From Massilia sp. YIM B02763 (lineage in GTDB: Bacteria > Pseudomonadota > Gammaproteobacteria > Burkholderiales > Burkholderiaceae_D), in assembly GCF_030412015.1 (NCBI RefSeq), contig NZ_JASNRD010000012.1:109681-173680 (forward strand): DNA of 64,000 nucleotides, read 5' to 3'. The notes beneath the pieces were generated by a model, which searched no databases, was not told where the DNA came from, and was given only the letters and a program-made list of their open reading frames with translations. Within the stretch, counting starts at the first letter, position 1, and every line of letters begins with the position of its first letter. Shown here in pieces: positions 15,773 to 25,643 of this stretch. Made by a program: the position numbers and the translations under genes.

Positions 15773-18700
15773 TCTTCAGGGCGCGCAGTCGGCGAGCCGC
15801 TTCCGCGGCATCGGCCGCTATTCGCTGGCGCTGGCGCTGGGCATCGCGCGCAACGCCGGCGAGCACGAGGTGTGGCTGGTCCTGAACGCCGCGCTGGGCA
15901 GCGCCATCGACGACCTGCGCCAGGCCTTCGCCGGCCTGGTGCCGCCCGACCGGATCCGCGTGTTCGACATCGCCGGCCCCACCGCCGAGGCGCATGCGCC
16001 GAACAGCCCGCGCGCGCGCGCCGCCGAGCTGCTGCGCGAGCATGCGATCGCCCAGCTGCATCCGGACGCCGTGCTGGTCACCAGCCTGTTCGAAGGCTAC
16101 GTCGACGACAGCGTGGTCTCGATCGGCCGCTTCACGGACGGCGCCGCCACCGCCGCCATCCTGTACGACCTGATTCCCTACCTGAACCCGCAGAAATACC
16201 TGCCGCAGCCGGAACAGCGCAACTACTACGAGCGCAAGGTCGCCTCGCTGCGCGAAGCGGGGCTGCTGCTGGCGATTTCCGATTATTCGCGCCAGGAAGC
16301 GATCGACACGCTGGGCCTCGATCCGGACCGCATCGTCTCGATCTCGACCGCCGTGGACGAGACCTTCCACCCCGGCGAACCGGATGCGGCGCACACGGCC
16401 GCGCTGCGCGCGCGCTTCGGCATCCGCCGCGCCGCGCTGATGTGCGCGCCGGGCGGCTTCGATTCGCGCAAGAATATCGAAGGCCTGATGGCCGCCTACG
16501 GCATGCTGCCGGAGACGCTGCGCGCGGCGCACCAGCTGGTCATCGCGGGCAAGTCCAACGAGGGCGAGCGCCAGCACCTGCTGGACCTGGCCCGCAAGTA
16601 CGGCCTGGCGCCGGACGAGCTGGTGCTGACGGGCTACGTCACGGACGCCGACCTGATCGACCTGTACCGCGCCGCCGCCCTGTTCGTGTTCCCCTCGCTG
16701 CACGAAGGCTTCGGCCTGCCGGCGCTGGAGGCGATGGCCTGCGGCGCGCTCGTCATCGGCTCGGACGCCACCAGCGTCCCGGAAGTGATCGGCAACCCGG
16801 AAGCCATGTTCGACGCGCGCGAGCCGGCCAATATCGCCGCCAAGATCGTCCAGGTGCTGAGCGATCCGGCGCTGCAGGAACGCCTGCGCGCGCACGGCGC
16901 CGTCCACGCCCGCACCTTCAGCTGGGACAACAGCGCAAAACGCGCCATCGCCGCGCTGGAAGCGCATGCGGCCCGTACACCCGCGCCCGCCGTCACCGCC
17001 GAGGCCCCAGCCAAGCCGCGCATCGCCTTCGTGTCCCCGCTGCCGCCGGAGCGCACCGGCGTGGCCGACTACGCGGTGCGCGTGCTGCCCACGCTGCTGC
17101 CCTACTTCGACGTCGAGCTGGTCGTCAACCAGCCCGCGGTGGCGCTGCCGCCGGAACTCGCGCACCTGCCCTGCCACCCGGCGGCCTGGCTCGACGACCA
17201 TGCGGACCGCTACGACCACATCGTCTACCAGTTCGGCAACAGCCCCTTCCACAGCCACATGGTCGGCCTGCTGCAGCGCCATCCGGGCGTGGTGGTGCTG
17301 CACGACTTCTTCCTGAGCAGCATGCTGTCCTACGAGCAGATCACCGGCGCCATGCCCGGCGTGTGGACGCGCAGCCTGATGCACTCGCACGGCTACGCCG
17401 CGGTGGCGGCCAGCGTCGCGCCGGACAGCCTCGAGCGCGCCAAGCAGGACTATCCGTGCAACCTGGAGATCCTGCAGGACGCCGCCCACGTCATCGTGCA
17501 CTCCGACTATGCGCGCCAGCTCGCGCGCGACTGGTACGGTCCGGAAGCGGGCCGCGACTGGAGCGCCGCCCAGCTGCCGCGCGCCGTGCCGGCCGTGAAC
17601 GACCGCGGCGCCGCGCGCCGCGCGCTGGGCATCCCGGACGATGCCTTCGTCGTCGCCAATTTCGGCTTCGTCGCGCCCACCAAGCATTGCATGGAACTGC
17701 TGCAGGCCTGGCTCGCCTCCAGCCTGCACCGCGACCCGCGCTGCCAGCTGGTGTTCGTGGGCGAGAACCACGGCGGCGACTACGGCCGCCAGATCACGGA
17801 CACCATCGCCGCGGCCAGGGCCACGGAGACGATCCGCGTCTCGGGCTGGACCTCGGACGAGGATTACTTCCGCTGGCTGCAGGCCGCCGACATCGGCGTG
17901 CAGCTGCGCACCGGCTCGCGCGGCGAGACCTCCGGCACGGTGCTGGACTGCATGATCTACGGCCTGCCCGTCATCATCAACGCCAACGGCGCCATGGCCG
18001 AATTCTCGCACGACGCCGTGTGGATGCTGGACGACAAATTCGAGCAGGGGGCCCTGGTCGATGCGCTGGAAACCCTGCGCACGGACGACGCGCGCCGCCT
18101 GGCGCTGGGCCGGGCCGGCTTCACGCTGATGGGCACCCGCAACAGCCCCGAGCGCGTGGGCCGCATGTACAAGGACGCGCTCGACGTCGCCGCCGGCAAG
18201 GCACGCACGGCCCGCCCCGCCCTGCTGCGCGCGCTGCTGCGCACGCCCGGCCTGGACGGCGACGACGCCATGCTGCAGCGCCTGGCGCGCTGCATCGCGC
18301 ATGCGCCCGACCCGCTGCAGCCGCGCCAGCTGCTGCTGGACGTGACGACGATCGCGCGCCACGACCTCAAGACCGGCATCGAGCGCGTCGTGCGCAAGCA
18401 GCTGCTGGAACTGATGCAGATGCGCGCCATCGGCTGGCGCATCGAGCCCGTGTATTTCGACAGCGCCGACGGCCAGCCGCACTACCGCTACGCGCGCAAC
18501 TATGCGGCGCGCCTGCTCGGCATCGAGCAGGTGCTGCAGGGCCCGGACCCGGTGGTGGACGTGCAGGCCGGCGACATCTTCTACAGCGCCGACCATTCGC
18601 CGCAGGCGCACATGGAAGCCGCCAGGACCGGCCTGTTCGCGGCCTGGCGCGCGCGCGGCGTGGGCATCAACTTCCTGGTGCACGACCTGCTGCCGGTGCT

Positions 18701-19520
18701 GCGGCCGGAATTCTTCCCGCCCCACGCCGACACGACCCACGCCGCCTGGCTCGACTGCATGGCAGCCGAGGGCGACCGCCTGATCGGCGTCTCGCGCGCC
18801 GTGCGCGACGACCTCGCCGCCTGGCTGCCGACGCGCGACATCGCGCGCCGCCCGGGCCAGGTGCTGACGGCGCTGCACCATGGCGCCGACCTCGAGGTGC
18901 GCGCCGCCGCCGGCACCAGCCCGTCGCCGGTGGTCCAGCAGGTCGCCGCCCGTCCCAGCTTCCTGATGGTGGGCACGATCGAGCCGCGCAAGGGCCACCT
19001 GCAGGCCATCGACGCCTTCGAGCAGCTGTGGGCCGCGGGCGAGGACGTGAACCTCGTCATCGTCGGCCGCGAAGGCTGGAAGCCGCTGGCCGACAGCGAC
19101 CGCCGCACCCTGCCGCGCATCATGCAGCGCCTGCGCGCCAGCCCGGAACTGGGCCGCCGCCTGCTGTGGCTGGACGGCATCGACGACGACACGCTGCAGC
19201 AGGTCTACCTGGCCAGCGCCTGCCTGCTGTTCCCCAGCGAAGGCGAAGGCTTCGGCCTGCCGCTGATCGAGGCCGCCCACCACGGCCTGCCGCTGCTGGT
19301 GCGCGACATCCCGGTATTCCGCGAGGTGGCGGGCGAGCACGCCGCCTACTTCGCGGGCCTGGACGGCGCGGCGCTGGCCGGCGCCGTGCGCGACTGGCTC
19401 GCGCTGCACGCCGAAGGACGCCATCCGGCCTCCGCGGGCATGACCTGGATGACCTGGCAGGAACAGTCGCGCGCGCTGCTGGCGCTGCTGGCCGGACAGC
19501 AGGACAGGGCCGCTCGATGA
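15756..19520 (+). CDS. Triple-domain GT4 glycosyltransferase
   Basis: A 1254-residue protein built from three GT-B/GT4-like units: about 1-395, 410-805 and 850-1245. Unit 1 has an intact E-x7-E motif (HEGFGLPALEA near 315) and unit 3 likewise (GEGFGLPLIEA near 1163). Unit 2 has a degenerate equivalent (GSRGETSGTVLD near 720), so it may have altered specificity or be structural. Multi-domain GT4 proteins such as WbdA polymerise repeat units in ABC-type O-antigen pathways by making different linkages with each domain; the same is inferred here. The start overlaps the methyltransferase by 17 bases and the stop overlaps the next gene by ATGA. The sugar donor is not predictable, though WbdA-like proteins use GDP-mannose. 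Confidence 0.88.
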   Translation: MRIVIDLQGAQSASRFRGIGRYSLALALGIARNAGEHEVWLVLNAALGSAIDDLRQAFAGLVPPDRIRVFDIAGPTAEAHAPNSPRARAAELLREHAIAQLHPDAVLVTSLFEGYVDDSVVSIGRFTDGAATAAILYDLIPYLNPQKYLPQPEQRNYYERKVASLREAGLLLAISDYSRQEAIDTLGLDPDRIVSISTAVDETFHPGEPDAAHTAALRARFGIRRAALMCAPGGFDSRKNIEGLMAAYGMLPETLRAAHQLVIAGKSNEGERQHLLDLARKYGLAPDELVLTGYVTDADLIDLYRAAALFVFPSLHEGFGLPALEAMACGALVIGSDATSVPEVIGNPEAMFDAREPANIAAKIVQVLSDPALQERLRAHGAVHARTFSWDNSAKRAIAALEAHAARTPAPAVTAEAPAKPRIAFVSPLPPERTGVADYAVRVLPTLLPYFDVELVVNQPAVALPPELAHLPCHPAAWLDDHADRYDHIVYQFGNSPFHSHMVGLLQRHPGVVVLHDFFLSSMLSYEQITGAMPGVWTRSLMHSHGYAAVAASVAPDSLERAKQDYPCNLEILQDAAHVIVHSDYARQLARDWYGPEAGRDWSAAQLPRAVPAVNDRGAARRALGIPDDAFVVANFGFVAPTKHCMELLQAWLASSLHRDPRCQLVFVGENHGGDYGRQITDTIAAARATETIRVSGWTSDEDYFRWLQAADIGVQLRTGSRGETSGTVLDCMIYGLPVIINANGAMAEFSHDAVWMLDDKFEQGALVDALETLRTDDARRLALGRAGFTLMGTRNSPERVGRMYKDALDVAAGKARTARPALLRALLRTPGLDGDDAMLQRLARCIAHAPDPLQPRQLLLDVTTIARHDLKTGIERVVRKQLLELMQMRAIGWRIEPVYFDSADGQPHYRYARNYAARLLGIEQVLQGPDPVVDVQAGDIFYSADHSPQAHMEAARTGLFAAWRARGVGINFLVHDLLPVLRPEFFPPHADTTHAAWLDCMAAEGDRLIGVSRAVRDDLAAWLPTRDIARRPGQVLTALHHGADLEVRAAAGTSPSPVVQQVAARPSFLMVGTIEPRKGHLQAIDAFEQLWAAGEDVNLVIVGREGWKPLADSDRRTLPRIMQRLRASPELGRRLLWLDGIDDDTLQQVYLASACLLFPSEGEGFGLPLIEAAHHGLPLLVRDIPVFREVAGEHAAYFAGLDGAALAGAVRDWLALHAEGRHPASAGMTWMTWQEQSRALLALLAGQQDRAAR

Positions 19521-21274
19521 ACGACATGTACCGTACCGGCGCGCCCGAGGCGCGCCTCGACCCGCGCAGCCTGCGCGCGGCACGGACCCGCCTGCTGGAC
19601 GTGCGCGGCGCGCTCGGCCTGGCGCTGGCCGTCCTGCTGGCCCTCGGCTATGCCCTGTGGCTGTACAAGGCGCCCATGCTGAGCGGGAAGGCGGCGTTCT
19701 GGTGGCGCGACCATGCCGACATCACCCAGTACGTCACCGGCTTCAATGCCTACGTCCACGAACCGTGGCACTGGCCGCTGCTGCGCATCGAATCGCTGAA
19801 CACGCCGGACGGCACCCTGGCGACCTTCGTCGACGCGATCCCGCTGTATGCGATGCTCCTCAAGCTCGTGCATCCCGGCCACGGCTACTGGAACCCGTTC
19901 GGCCTGTGGATCGCCATCTGCTACGTGCTGCAGGGCGTCGGCGCCTGGTGGATCTGCCGCGAAGCGAAGATGCGCAGCTGGCCCGTGCTGGCGGCCATGA
20001 CGCTGCTGCTGGCCAGCTTCCCCGCCCTCACCTTCCGCATCGCGCATACGAGCCTGATGTCCCAATGGATGCTGCTGTTCGCGCTGGCGATCTACCTGCG
20101 CGGCGGCCGGCTGGGCCGGATCGCCACCGGCCCGTGGACGGCGCTGGTGGTGTGCGGCTTCTACATCAACATCTACCTCTTTGCGATGTTCTCGGCCATC
20201 TTCGGCGCCGACATCCTGCGCCAGCTGCTGCGGCCGCAGCCGACGCCGGCGCTGCGCCGCCAGTCGGTGGCACGCGCCCTGGCGGCGCCGGTGGCGGCCT
20301 ACGGCCTGCTGTTCGTCACCATGTGGGCGACCATGCTGCCGATGCCGCCGGGCTCGGGCAGGCAGGAATGGGGCTTCGGCTTCTATTCGATGAACCTGCT
20401 GGGGCCCCTGCACGGCGGCCGCCTGCTGGAGCTGGCCACGCCCATCGCGCACGAGGGCCAGGGCGAGGGCTTCAACTACCTGGGCATCTTCCTGCTGCTG
20501 CTGGCGGCCGTGGTGTACAAGCTGCGCCAGCGCCACGACCCGGCGTTCTGGCGCCGCCACGGCGTGCTGTTCGGCGTGCTGGTGCTGCTGACCCTGTTCG
20601 CGCTGTCGAACACCGTCTACCTCGGGAACGTGCGCCTGTACTCGCTGCACCTGCCGCCGCAGCTCGACGCCGTGACCTCGACCTTCCGCTCGTCCGGCCG
20701 CTTCTTCTGGCCGGTGGGCTATGCGATCGTCGTGTTCGCCGTGCTGGGCGCGGCGCGCTACCTGAAGCCTGCTTCGGCGGCGCTGCTGCTGGCGGCGGTC
20801 GTGCTCCTGCAGTTCTGGGACCTGCAGCCGCACCACGCGCGCGCCCGCGAAACCGTTTCCCTGCCCGTGCAGCCGGCCATCGACGAAGCGCGCTGGGACG
20901 CCTTCCTCGGCCCGGGCGTCAAGGCGCTGCACTACTACCCGCCGTTCGGCTGCGGCGACCCGCCGACGTCCGAAGCATTGCTGCCGACGACGGCGTACGC
21001 CGTCAAGCGCCGCTATCCGCTGTCGACCGGCTACATCGCCCGCACCGCGAAGTCGTGCACCGGCTACGCGGCGACGATCTCGCACCTGCCGGCCAGCACC
21101 GCCGTCGTGTTCGACAAGCCGCACTTCCCGCGGCTGGAAGACGCGCAGCGCGAGATGGGCGCGAACGCCACCTGCGCCGACATGCAACTGGTGTTCCTGT
21201 GCCGCCGCAACGCCGCCACCTCTCCTGAACCGGATCATGAAAAAACGAGTATCGCTAGTCGCTCCCTTCTATAA
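19517..21274 (+). CDS. Polytopic membrane protein, GT-C-like (DUF6311-like)
   Basis: A 585-residue protein with about ten membrane segments and a C-terminal periplasmic portion of about 130 residues. An early loop after the first segment carries an acidic WWRDHADITQY motif, in the position where GT-C enzymes hold their catalytic Asp, and the overall layout resembles DUF6311 proteins found beside GtrA/GtrB. It probably transfers a polyprenyl-phosphate-linked sugar made by the next gene product to the O-polysaccharide in the periplasm. The ATG overlaps the GT4 stop by four bases; its own 3' end overlaps the next gene by 38 bases. Confidence 0.75.
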   Translation: MNDMYRTGAPEARLDPRSLRAARTRLLDVRGALGLALAVLLALGYALWLYKAPMLSGKAAFWWRDHADITQYVTGFNAYVHEPWHWPLLRIESLNTPDGTLATFVDAIPLYAMLLKLVHPGHGYWNPFGLWIAICYVLQGVGAWWICREAKMRSWPVLAAMTLLLASFPALTFRIAHTSLMSQWMLLFALAIYLRGGRLGRIATGPWTALVVCGFYINIYLFAMFSAIFGADILRQLLRPQPTPALRRQSVARALAAPVAAYGLLFVTMWATMLPMPPGSGRQEWGFGFYSMNLLGPLHGGRLLELATPIAHEGQGEGFNYLGIFLLLLAAVVYKLRQRHDPAFWRRHGVLFGVLVLLTLFALSNTVYLGNVRLYSLHLPPQLDAVTSTFRSSGRFFWPVGYAIVVFAVLGAARYLKPASAALLLAAVVLLQFWDLQPHHARARETVSLPVQPAIDEARWDAFLGPGVKALHYYPPFGCGDPPTSEALLPTTAYAVKRRYPLSTGYIARTAKSCTGYAATISHLPASTAVVFDKPHFPRLEDAQREMGANATCADMQLVFLCRRNAATSPEPDHEKTSIASRSLL

Positions 21275-22220
21275 CGAATCGGGCAACGTCCTGGAATTCT
21301 TCCGCCGCGTGGCCGTCGTGGCGGACAGCCTGCCGCAGTATGCGTTCGAGGTCATCGCCGTCAACGACGGCAGCCGCGACGCCACCTGGAACGAACTGCT
21401 CGAGGCGCGCTCGCGCCATCCGTGGGTGCACCTGGTCGACCTGTCGCGCAACTTCGGCAAGGAAGCCGCGCTGACCGCGGGCCTGGACCGCGCCCGCGGC
21501 GACGCCGTGGTGCCCATCGACTCCGACCTGCAACACCCGCCCGAGCTGCTGGGCGAGATGCTGGCGCAATGGGAGCAAGGCGCCGAAGTGGTGCTGGGAC
21601 GGCGCACCGACCGCGATACCGACGGCCGGCTGCAGAAGATCTCGGCCACCTCGTTCTACCGCTTCCACAACATGATCTCGAACGTGAAGGTGCCGATGGA
21701 CGTGGGCGACTTCCGCCTGATGGACCGGCGCGTGGTGCAGGCGCTGCGCCTGCTGCCGGAAAACCACCGCTTCATGAAGGGCCTGTTCGCCTGGGTGGGC
21801 TTTCGCACCGTCACCATCCCCTACACCATCGCCAAGCGCCACGCGGGCAAGTCGAACTTCAACGGCTGGAAGCTGTGGAACCTGGCGCTCGAAGGCATCA
21901 CCAGCTTCTCGACGGCGCCGCTGAAGATCTGGACCTACGTCGGCCTGGGCGTGTCGGCCTTGGCGCTGCTGTACGCGGCGGTGATCGTGCTGCGCACGGT
22001 GGTACAGGGCATCGACGTGCCGGGCTACGCCTCGCTGATGGTCAGCGGCATGTTCCTGGGCGGCGTGCAGCTGATCGGCATCGGCGTGCTGGGCGAATAC
22101 GTCGGCCGCATCTACCACGAGGTCAAGCGCCGTCCGGTCTACCTGGTGCGCGAGGAGCACGAGTTCGAACGCGCCGTCCTGCATCCGGTCCGCCAGGAGC
22201 GCGAGCTTGAGCGGGCCTGA
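21237..22220 (+). CDS. GT2 polyprenyl-phosphate glycosyltransferase (GtrB/DPM1-like)
   Basis: A 327-residue protein with an N-terminal GT2 domain (VSLVAPFYNESGNV, VNDGSRD, catalytic DSDLQHPP near residue 95), the FMKGLFAWVGFR motif, and two C-terminal membrane segments. GtrB enzymes load glucose or another sugar onto undecaprenyl phosphate at the cytoplasmic face. Followed by a GtrA flippase and preceded by a GT-C-like protein, it completes a three-part O-antigen side-branch module. Confidence 0.9.
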   Translation: MKKRVSLVAPFYNESGNVLEFFRRVAVVADSLPQYAFEVIAVNDGSRDATWNELLEARSRHPWVHLVDLSRNFGKEAALTAGLDRARGDAVVPIDSDLQHPPELLGEMLAQWEQGAEVVLGRRTDRDTDGRLQKISATSFYRFHNMISNVKVPMDVGDFRLMDRRVVQALRLLPENHRFMKGLFAWVGFRTVTIPYTIAKRHAGKSNFNGWKLWNLALEGITSFSTAPLKIWTYVGLGVSALALLYAAVIVLRTVVQGIDVPGYASLMVSGMFLGGVQLIGIGVLGEYVGRIYHEVKRRPVYLVREEHEFERAVLHPVRQERELERA

Positions 22221-22617
22221 TTCGCCGGTGGCGCGCCTGCTCGCGCGCCACCGCGCGCTGATCGTGTTCGGCGCGATCGGCGTCGCCAACACCCTGCTGC
22301 ACTCGGCCACCGTGGTGGCCGTGGTCGAGAGCGCGCTGGCCGGCCCGGTGCCGGCCAACGTGGCCGGCTTCGCGGTGGCCAACACGGCCTCCTTCTTCGC
22401 CAACTGCCGCTTCACCTTCGGCCAGCCGCCGAGCTGGCGCCGCTACCGCACCTTCCTGGCCGTGTCGCTGCTCAGCCTTGCGCTGACCATCGGCCTCTCG
22501 GCGCTGGCCGAGGCGCTGCACTGGCACTACCTGGCGGGCCTGCTGCTGGTGCTGCTGTGCGGTCCGGTGCTCACGTACATGCTGCACAAGGCGTTCACGT
22601 TCCGCCAACCGGCATGA
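22207..22617 (+). CDS. GtrA-family flippase-like membrane protein
   Basis: A 136-residue protein with four membrane segments and the GtrA features FGAIGVANTLLH and NTASFFANCRFTF. It is believed to flip polyprenyl-phosphate sugars across the inner membrane. The start codon is TTG at 22207, supported by AGGAG about 9 nt upstream inside the overlapping gtrB-like gene; no ATG is available at this position. Confidence 0.87.
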   Translation: MSGPDSPVARLLARHRALIVFGAIGVANTLLHSATVVAVVESALAGPVPANVAGFAVANTASFFANCRFTFGQPPSWRRYRTFLAVSLLSLALTIGLSALAEALHWHYLAGLLLVLLCGPVLTYMLHKAFTFRQPA

Positions 22618-22630
22618 GCACCTCCCGACG

Positions 22631-23701
22631 ATGACCAAACCCGTACTCTCAGCCACCATTAGCGCCGCATCTCCTCCCAGTGCCTCGCGCGACCACGCCC
22701 TCGACGGCATGCGCGTCATCGCCACCCTGCTGGTGATCGCGATCCACGTCAGCGCGAAGGGCTTCGGGGCGATGGGGGAACGCGGCTGGTGGGCGCTGAA
22801 CGCCTACGAAAGCCTGGCGCGGGTGGCGGTGCCGCTGTTCTTCATGATCAGCGGCGCCCTGCTGCTGCCGCGCAGCCACACGATCGCCTCGATCGGCCGG
22901 CGCGAGTGGCGCATCGGCCTGCCATTGATCGGATGGTCGCTGATCTACCTGCTGTGGCTGCGCTACGGCGGCCAGCACCACCGCGACTGGCTCGGCATGA
23001 TCGTCTCCGGCCCCGTCATGGGCCATCTCTGGTACCTGTATGCGCTGGCCGGCGCCTACGTGTTCCTGCCCGTGCTGGCCGTGTTCCACCAGGCCCTGCC
23101 CGCGCGCATGCAACTGTTCTCGCTGCTGTTCTGGTTCGTCGGCGCCAGCCTGGTGCCGCTCGAGATCGCCCTCACGGGACGACGGCTGGTGGGCATCGAC
23201 TGGGGATCGCTGCCGCTGTATCCCGGCTACATGGCGCTGGGCGCCCTGCTGTACCGGCACCTGCCCGCCGTGCCGCGCCGCGGCGGCGTGGCCTGGGCCG
23301 CAGTAGCCTGGGCGCTGCTGGCGCTGGCGATCGCGCTGGCGACGTGGTGGCGCAGCGACCGGGTGGCGCATGCCGACGAGACCTTCTACGTGTATTCGAG
23401 CCCGCTGGTGCTGCTGGCCGCCATCCCGGCCTTCGTCTTCGCGCGCGGCCTGTCGGCCGCCTGCATCCGGTCCGGCAGCGCGCTGCAGCGTGCCGTCGCG
23501 GCGTTCGCCGGCGTCAGTTTCGGCGTCTACCTGAGCCATGTCCTGGTCCTGTTCGTGCTGGACGGATACGGCATCGACTACCGCTTCGTCAATCCGTGGC
23601 TGGCCGTTCCGCTGGTGACGCTGCTGGCGGCGGCCTTGTCCGCCGTGCTGGTGCGAATCATGCAGGCGATCCCGCTGTTGCGCGCCATCGTCCCGCGCTG
23701 A
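22631..23701 (+). CDS. Acyltransferase 3 family membrane protein (sugar O-acetyltransferase)
   Basis: A 356-residue protein with about ten membrane segments and Acyltransferase_3 features: an N-terminal segment R-DHALDGMRVIATLLVI with the conserved IHVSAKGF His, and FMISGALLLP. Such enzymes O-acetylate polysaccharides or lipid A-linked sugars (OafA, WecH). As last gene of the O-polysaccharide operon it is inferred to acetylate that glycan. The stop is followed by 107 bp without a gene before the LOV kinase. Confidence 0.85.
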   Translation: MTKPVLSATISAASPPSASRDHALDGMRVIATLLVIAIHVSAKGFGAMGERGWWALNAYESLARVAVPLFFMISGALLLPRSHTIASIGRREWRIGLPLIGWSLIYLLWLRYGGQHHRDWLGMIVSGPVMGHLWYLYALAGAYVFLPVLAVFHQALPARMQLFSLLFWFVGASLVPLEIALTGRRLVGIDWGSLPLYPGYMALGALLYRHLPAVPRRGGVAWAAVAWALLALAIALATWWRSDRVAHADETFYVYSSPLVLLAAIPAFVFARGLSAACIRSGSALQRAVAAFAGVSFGVYLSHVLVLFVLDGYGIDYRFVNPWLAVPLVTLLAAALSAVLVRIMQAIPLLRAIVPR

Positions 23702-23808
23702 TAATCCGGGAGCGAATGTGCGCTCCCGAACCGAGCTCCTGGCGGTAAGCATCCATAATAGACTGACAAGCGGCCTTCATCCCGCAACGGTTATTCGAAG
23801 GAAACCAC

Positions 23809-25503
23809 ATGGCAGTCGGACGCGACAAGGGAGACCACTCCGAACAGGAACTCGACGTGCAAGGCAGCGGCCAGAGTATTGGCCTGCCGGCCGAGGGCGA
23901 GGTCGAAGGCAACGCCGTCAGCCCGATGGGCAATCCCGGCGTGCGCCACTGGCAGGCCAGCTATATCGCGCGCGACGGCCTGGACGACCGCAGCATCTTC
24001 TTCGCCGCCGTCGAGATGACGCGCATGCCGATGCTGGTCACGGACCCGCGCCAGCCGGACGACCCGATCGTGTTCGTCAACGGGGCCTTCATCGACCTGA
24101 CCGGCTACCGCATGGAGGACATCCTGGGGCGCAATTGCCGCTTCCTGCAGGGTCCCCAGACCGACCGCGCCACCGTCGCCGAGGTGCGCCAGGCGCTGAA
24201 GGAACAGCGCGCCGTCGCCGTCGACCTGCTGAACTACAAGGCCGACGGCACGCCGTTCTGGAACGCGCTGTTCATCGGCCCCATCTTCGACCAGGACGGG
24301 AAACTGCTGTATTACTTCGCGTCGCAGATGGACATCACCGAGCGCCGCCAGACCCAGGAATCCTACCTGCAGGCGCAGAAGATGGAAGCGATCGGCCAGC
24401 TGACGGCCGGCATGGCGCACGACTTCAACAACCTGCTGCAGGTCATCAACGGCAACCTCGAAGTGGCGACGCTCAGCCTGGACAATCCGGAGGCCGCGCG
24501 CGGCGCCATCGACCGCGCCCAGCGCGCCGCCATGCGTGCCGGCAAGCTTACCCAGCAACTGCTGACCTTCGCGCGCAAGCAGCGCCTCGAGCCGAAGGAC
24601 ATCAACATCAACAACCTGGTCGTCGAGTTTTCCGAGATGCTGGTGCGCACGCTGGGCGAGCGGATCGACCTGCGCCTGGACCTGCGCCCCGGCCTGCCGG
24701 TCTCCAACCTCGATCCCACCCACCTCGAGATGGCCTTGCTGAACGTGCTGATCAACGCGCGCGACGCCATGCCCGACGGCGGCGAGGTGACGGTGGCCAC
24801 AGCGATCGTACGCGGCGAGGACCGGCTCAAGAAACACGGCCTGCCGCACGGCACCTATGTCGACCTGTGCATCATCGACAAGGGCAAGGGCATGACCCCC
24901 GACGTGCTGCGCCGCGCCACCGAACCCTTCTTCACCACCAAGGGACCGGGCACGGGCCTGGGCCTGGCGATGGTGCACGGCTTCGTCCAGCAGTCGCAGG
25001 GGCGCCTGGAGATCGACAGCAAGCCGGGCGAAGGCACGACCGTGCGCATGCTCTTCCCGGCCACCGACAGCGGCATCGGCGCGGGCGCCCCGCAACAGCC
25101 GGGCGACGAGGCGCATGCCAACGAAGAGGACCTGGCCGGCGCCAAGCCCTGCGTGCTCGTGGTCGAGGACAACGACGACGTGCGCGAACTGGCCGAGAGC
25201 GTCCTGGCGATGTCCGGCTACGACGTGCTGTCCGCCGCCAGCGGCGAACAGGCCCTGCACGTGCTCGAAGGCGGCGCCCGCATCGACCTGCTGTTCACCG
25301 ACGTCATCATGCCGGGCGGGATGACGGGCCTGGAACTGGCCGACCAGGTCCGCGCCTCGCATCCGCACCTGCCGGTGCTGGTCACGACGGGCTACATGGA
25401 CGAGCTGCCGGGACGGGGACGCGACCTGAACATCCTGGCCAAGCCGTACAAGCACGAGGCCTTGCTGGCCAGGGTGGAGGCCGCGTTGGGGCGGGACAAA
25501 TAA
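23809..25503 (+). CDS. LOV-domain blue-light-type hybrid histidine kinase with receiver
   Basis: A 564-residue soluble protein: LOV domain at about 65-185, HisKA at about 195-260, HATPase at about 300-430 and a receiver at about 445-560. The LOV signature GRNCRFLQ holds the photoactive Cys at residue 110, and the flavin-contacting Asn/Gln positions (NYKADGTPFWN, ASQMD) are kept, so flavin adduct chemistry is expected. The phospho-acceptor His is in MAHDFNN near 204; the ATPase has NARDAM and GTGLGLAM motifs; the receiver Asp is in LLFTDVIMPGG. AAGGAAACC 5-12 nt before the ATG supports the start. The gene is monocistronic and the output is unknown. Confidence 0.92.
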   Translation: MAVGRDKGDHSEQELDVQGSGQSIGLPAEGEVEGNAVSPMGNPGVRHWQASYIARDGLDDRSIFFAAVEMTRMPMLVTDPRQPDDPIVFVNGAFIDLTGYRMEDILGRNCRFLQGPQTDRATVAEVRQALKEQRAVAVDLLNYKADGTPFWNALFIGPIFDQDGKLLYYFASQMDITERRQTQESYLQAQKMEAIGQLTAGMAHDFNNLLQVINGNLEVATLSLDNPEAARGAIDRAQRAAMRAGKLTQQLLTFARKQRLEPKDININNLVVEFSEMLVRTLGERIDLRLDLRPGLPVSNLDPTHLEMALLNVLINARDAMPDGGEVTVATAIVRGEDRLKKHGLPHGTYVDLCIIDKGKGMTPDVLRRATEPFFTTKGPGTGLGLAMVHGFVQQSQGRLEIDSKPGEGTTVRMLFPATDSGIGAGAPQQPGDEAHANEEDLAGAKPCVLVVEDNDDVRELAESVLAMSGYDVLSAASGEQALHVLEGGARIDLLFTDVIMPGGMTGLELADQVRASHPHLPVLVTTGYMDELPGRGRDLNILAKPYKHEALLARVEAALGRDK

Positions 25504-25544
25504 GTAAGCAAAGTAAGCGCCGGATTCGTCGCACGATAAAACAA

Positions 25545-25632
25545 CGTCGTCCCTGCGAAGGCAGGGATCCAATATTGCATGCGTTGCGACGGCGCCGGCA
25601 GGACTTGGGTCCCTGCCTGCGCAGGGACGACG
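25545..25632. repeat. Paired REP-like palindrome, copy 2
   Basis: Same inverted pair as copy 1: left arm 25545-25572 and right arm 25605-25632, with a 32-bp spacer. It lies in the convergent gap between the LOV kinase and the helicase, just before a terminator. Confidence 0.8.
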
Positions 25633-25643
25633 TGGGTTAACGA

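Noticed and set aside
15660..19583. 1307-codon minus-strand open frame opposite the triple glycosyltransferase
   Set aside because: GC-rich antisense shadow; the plus-strand frame has clear GT4 motifs.
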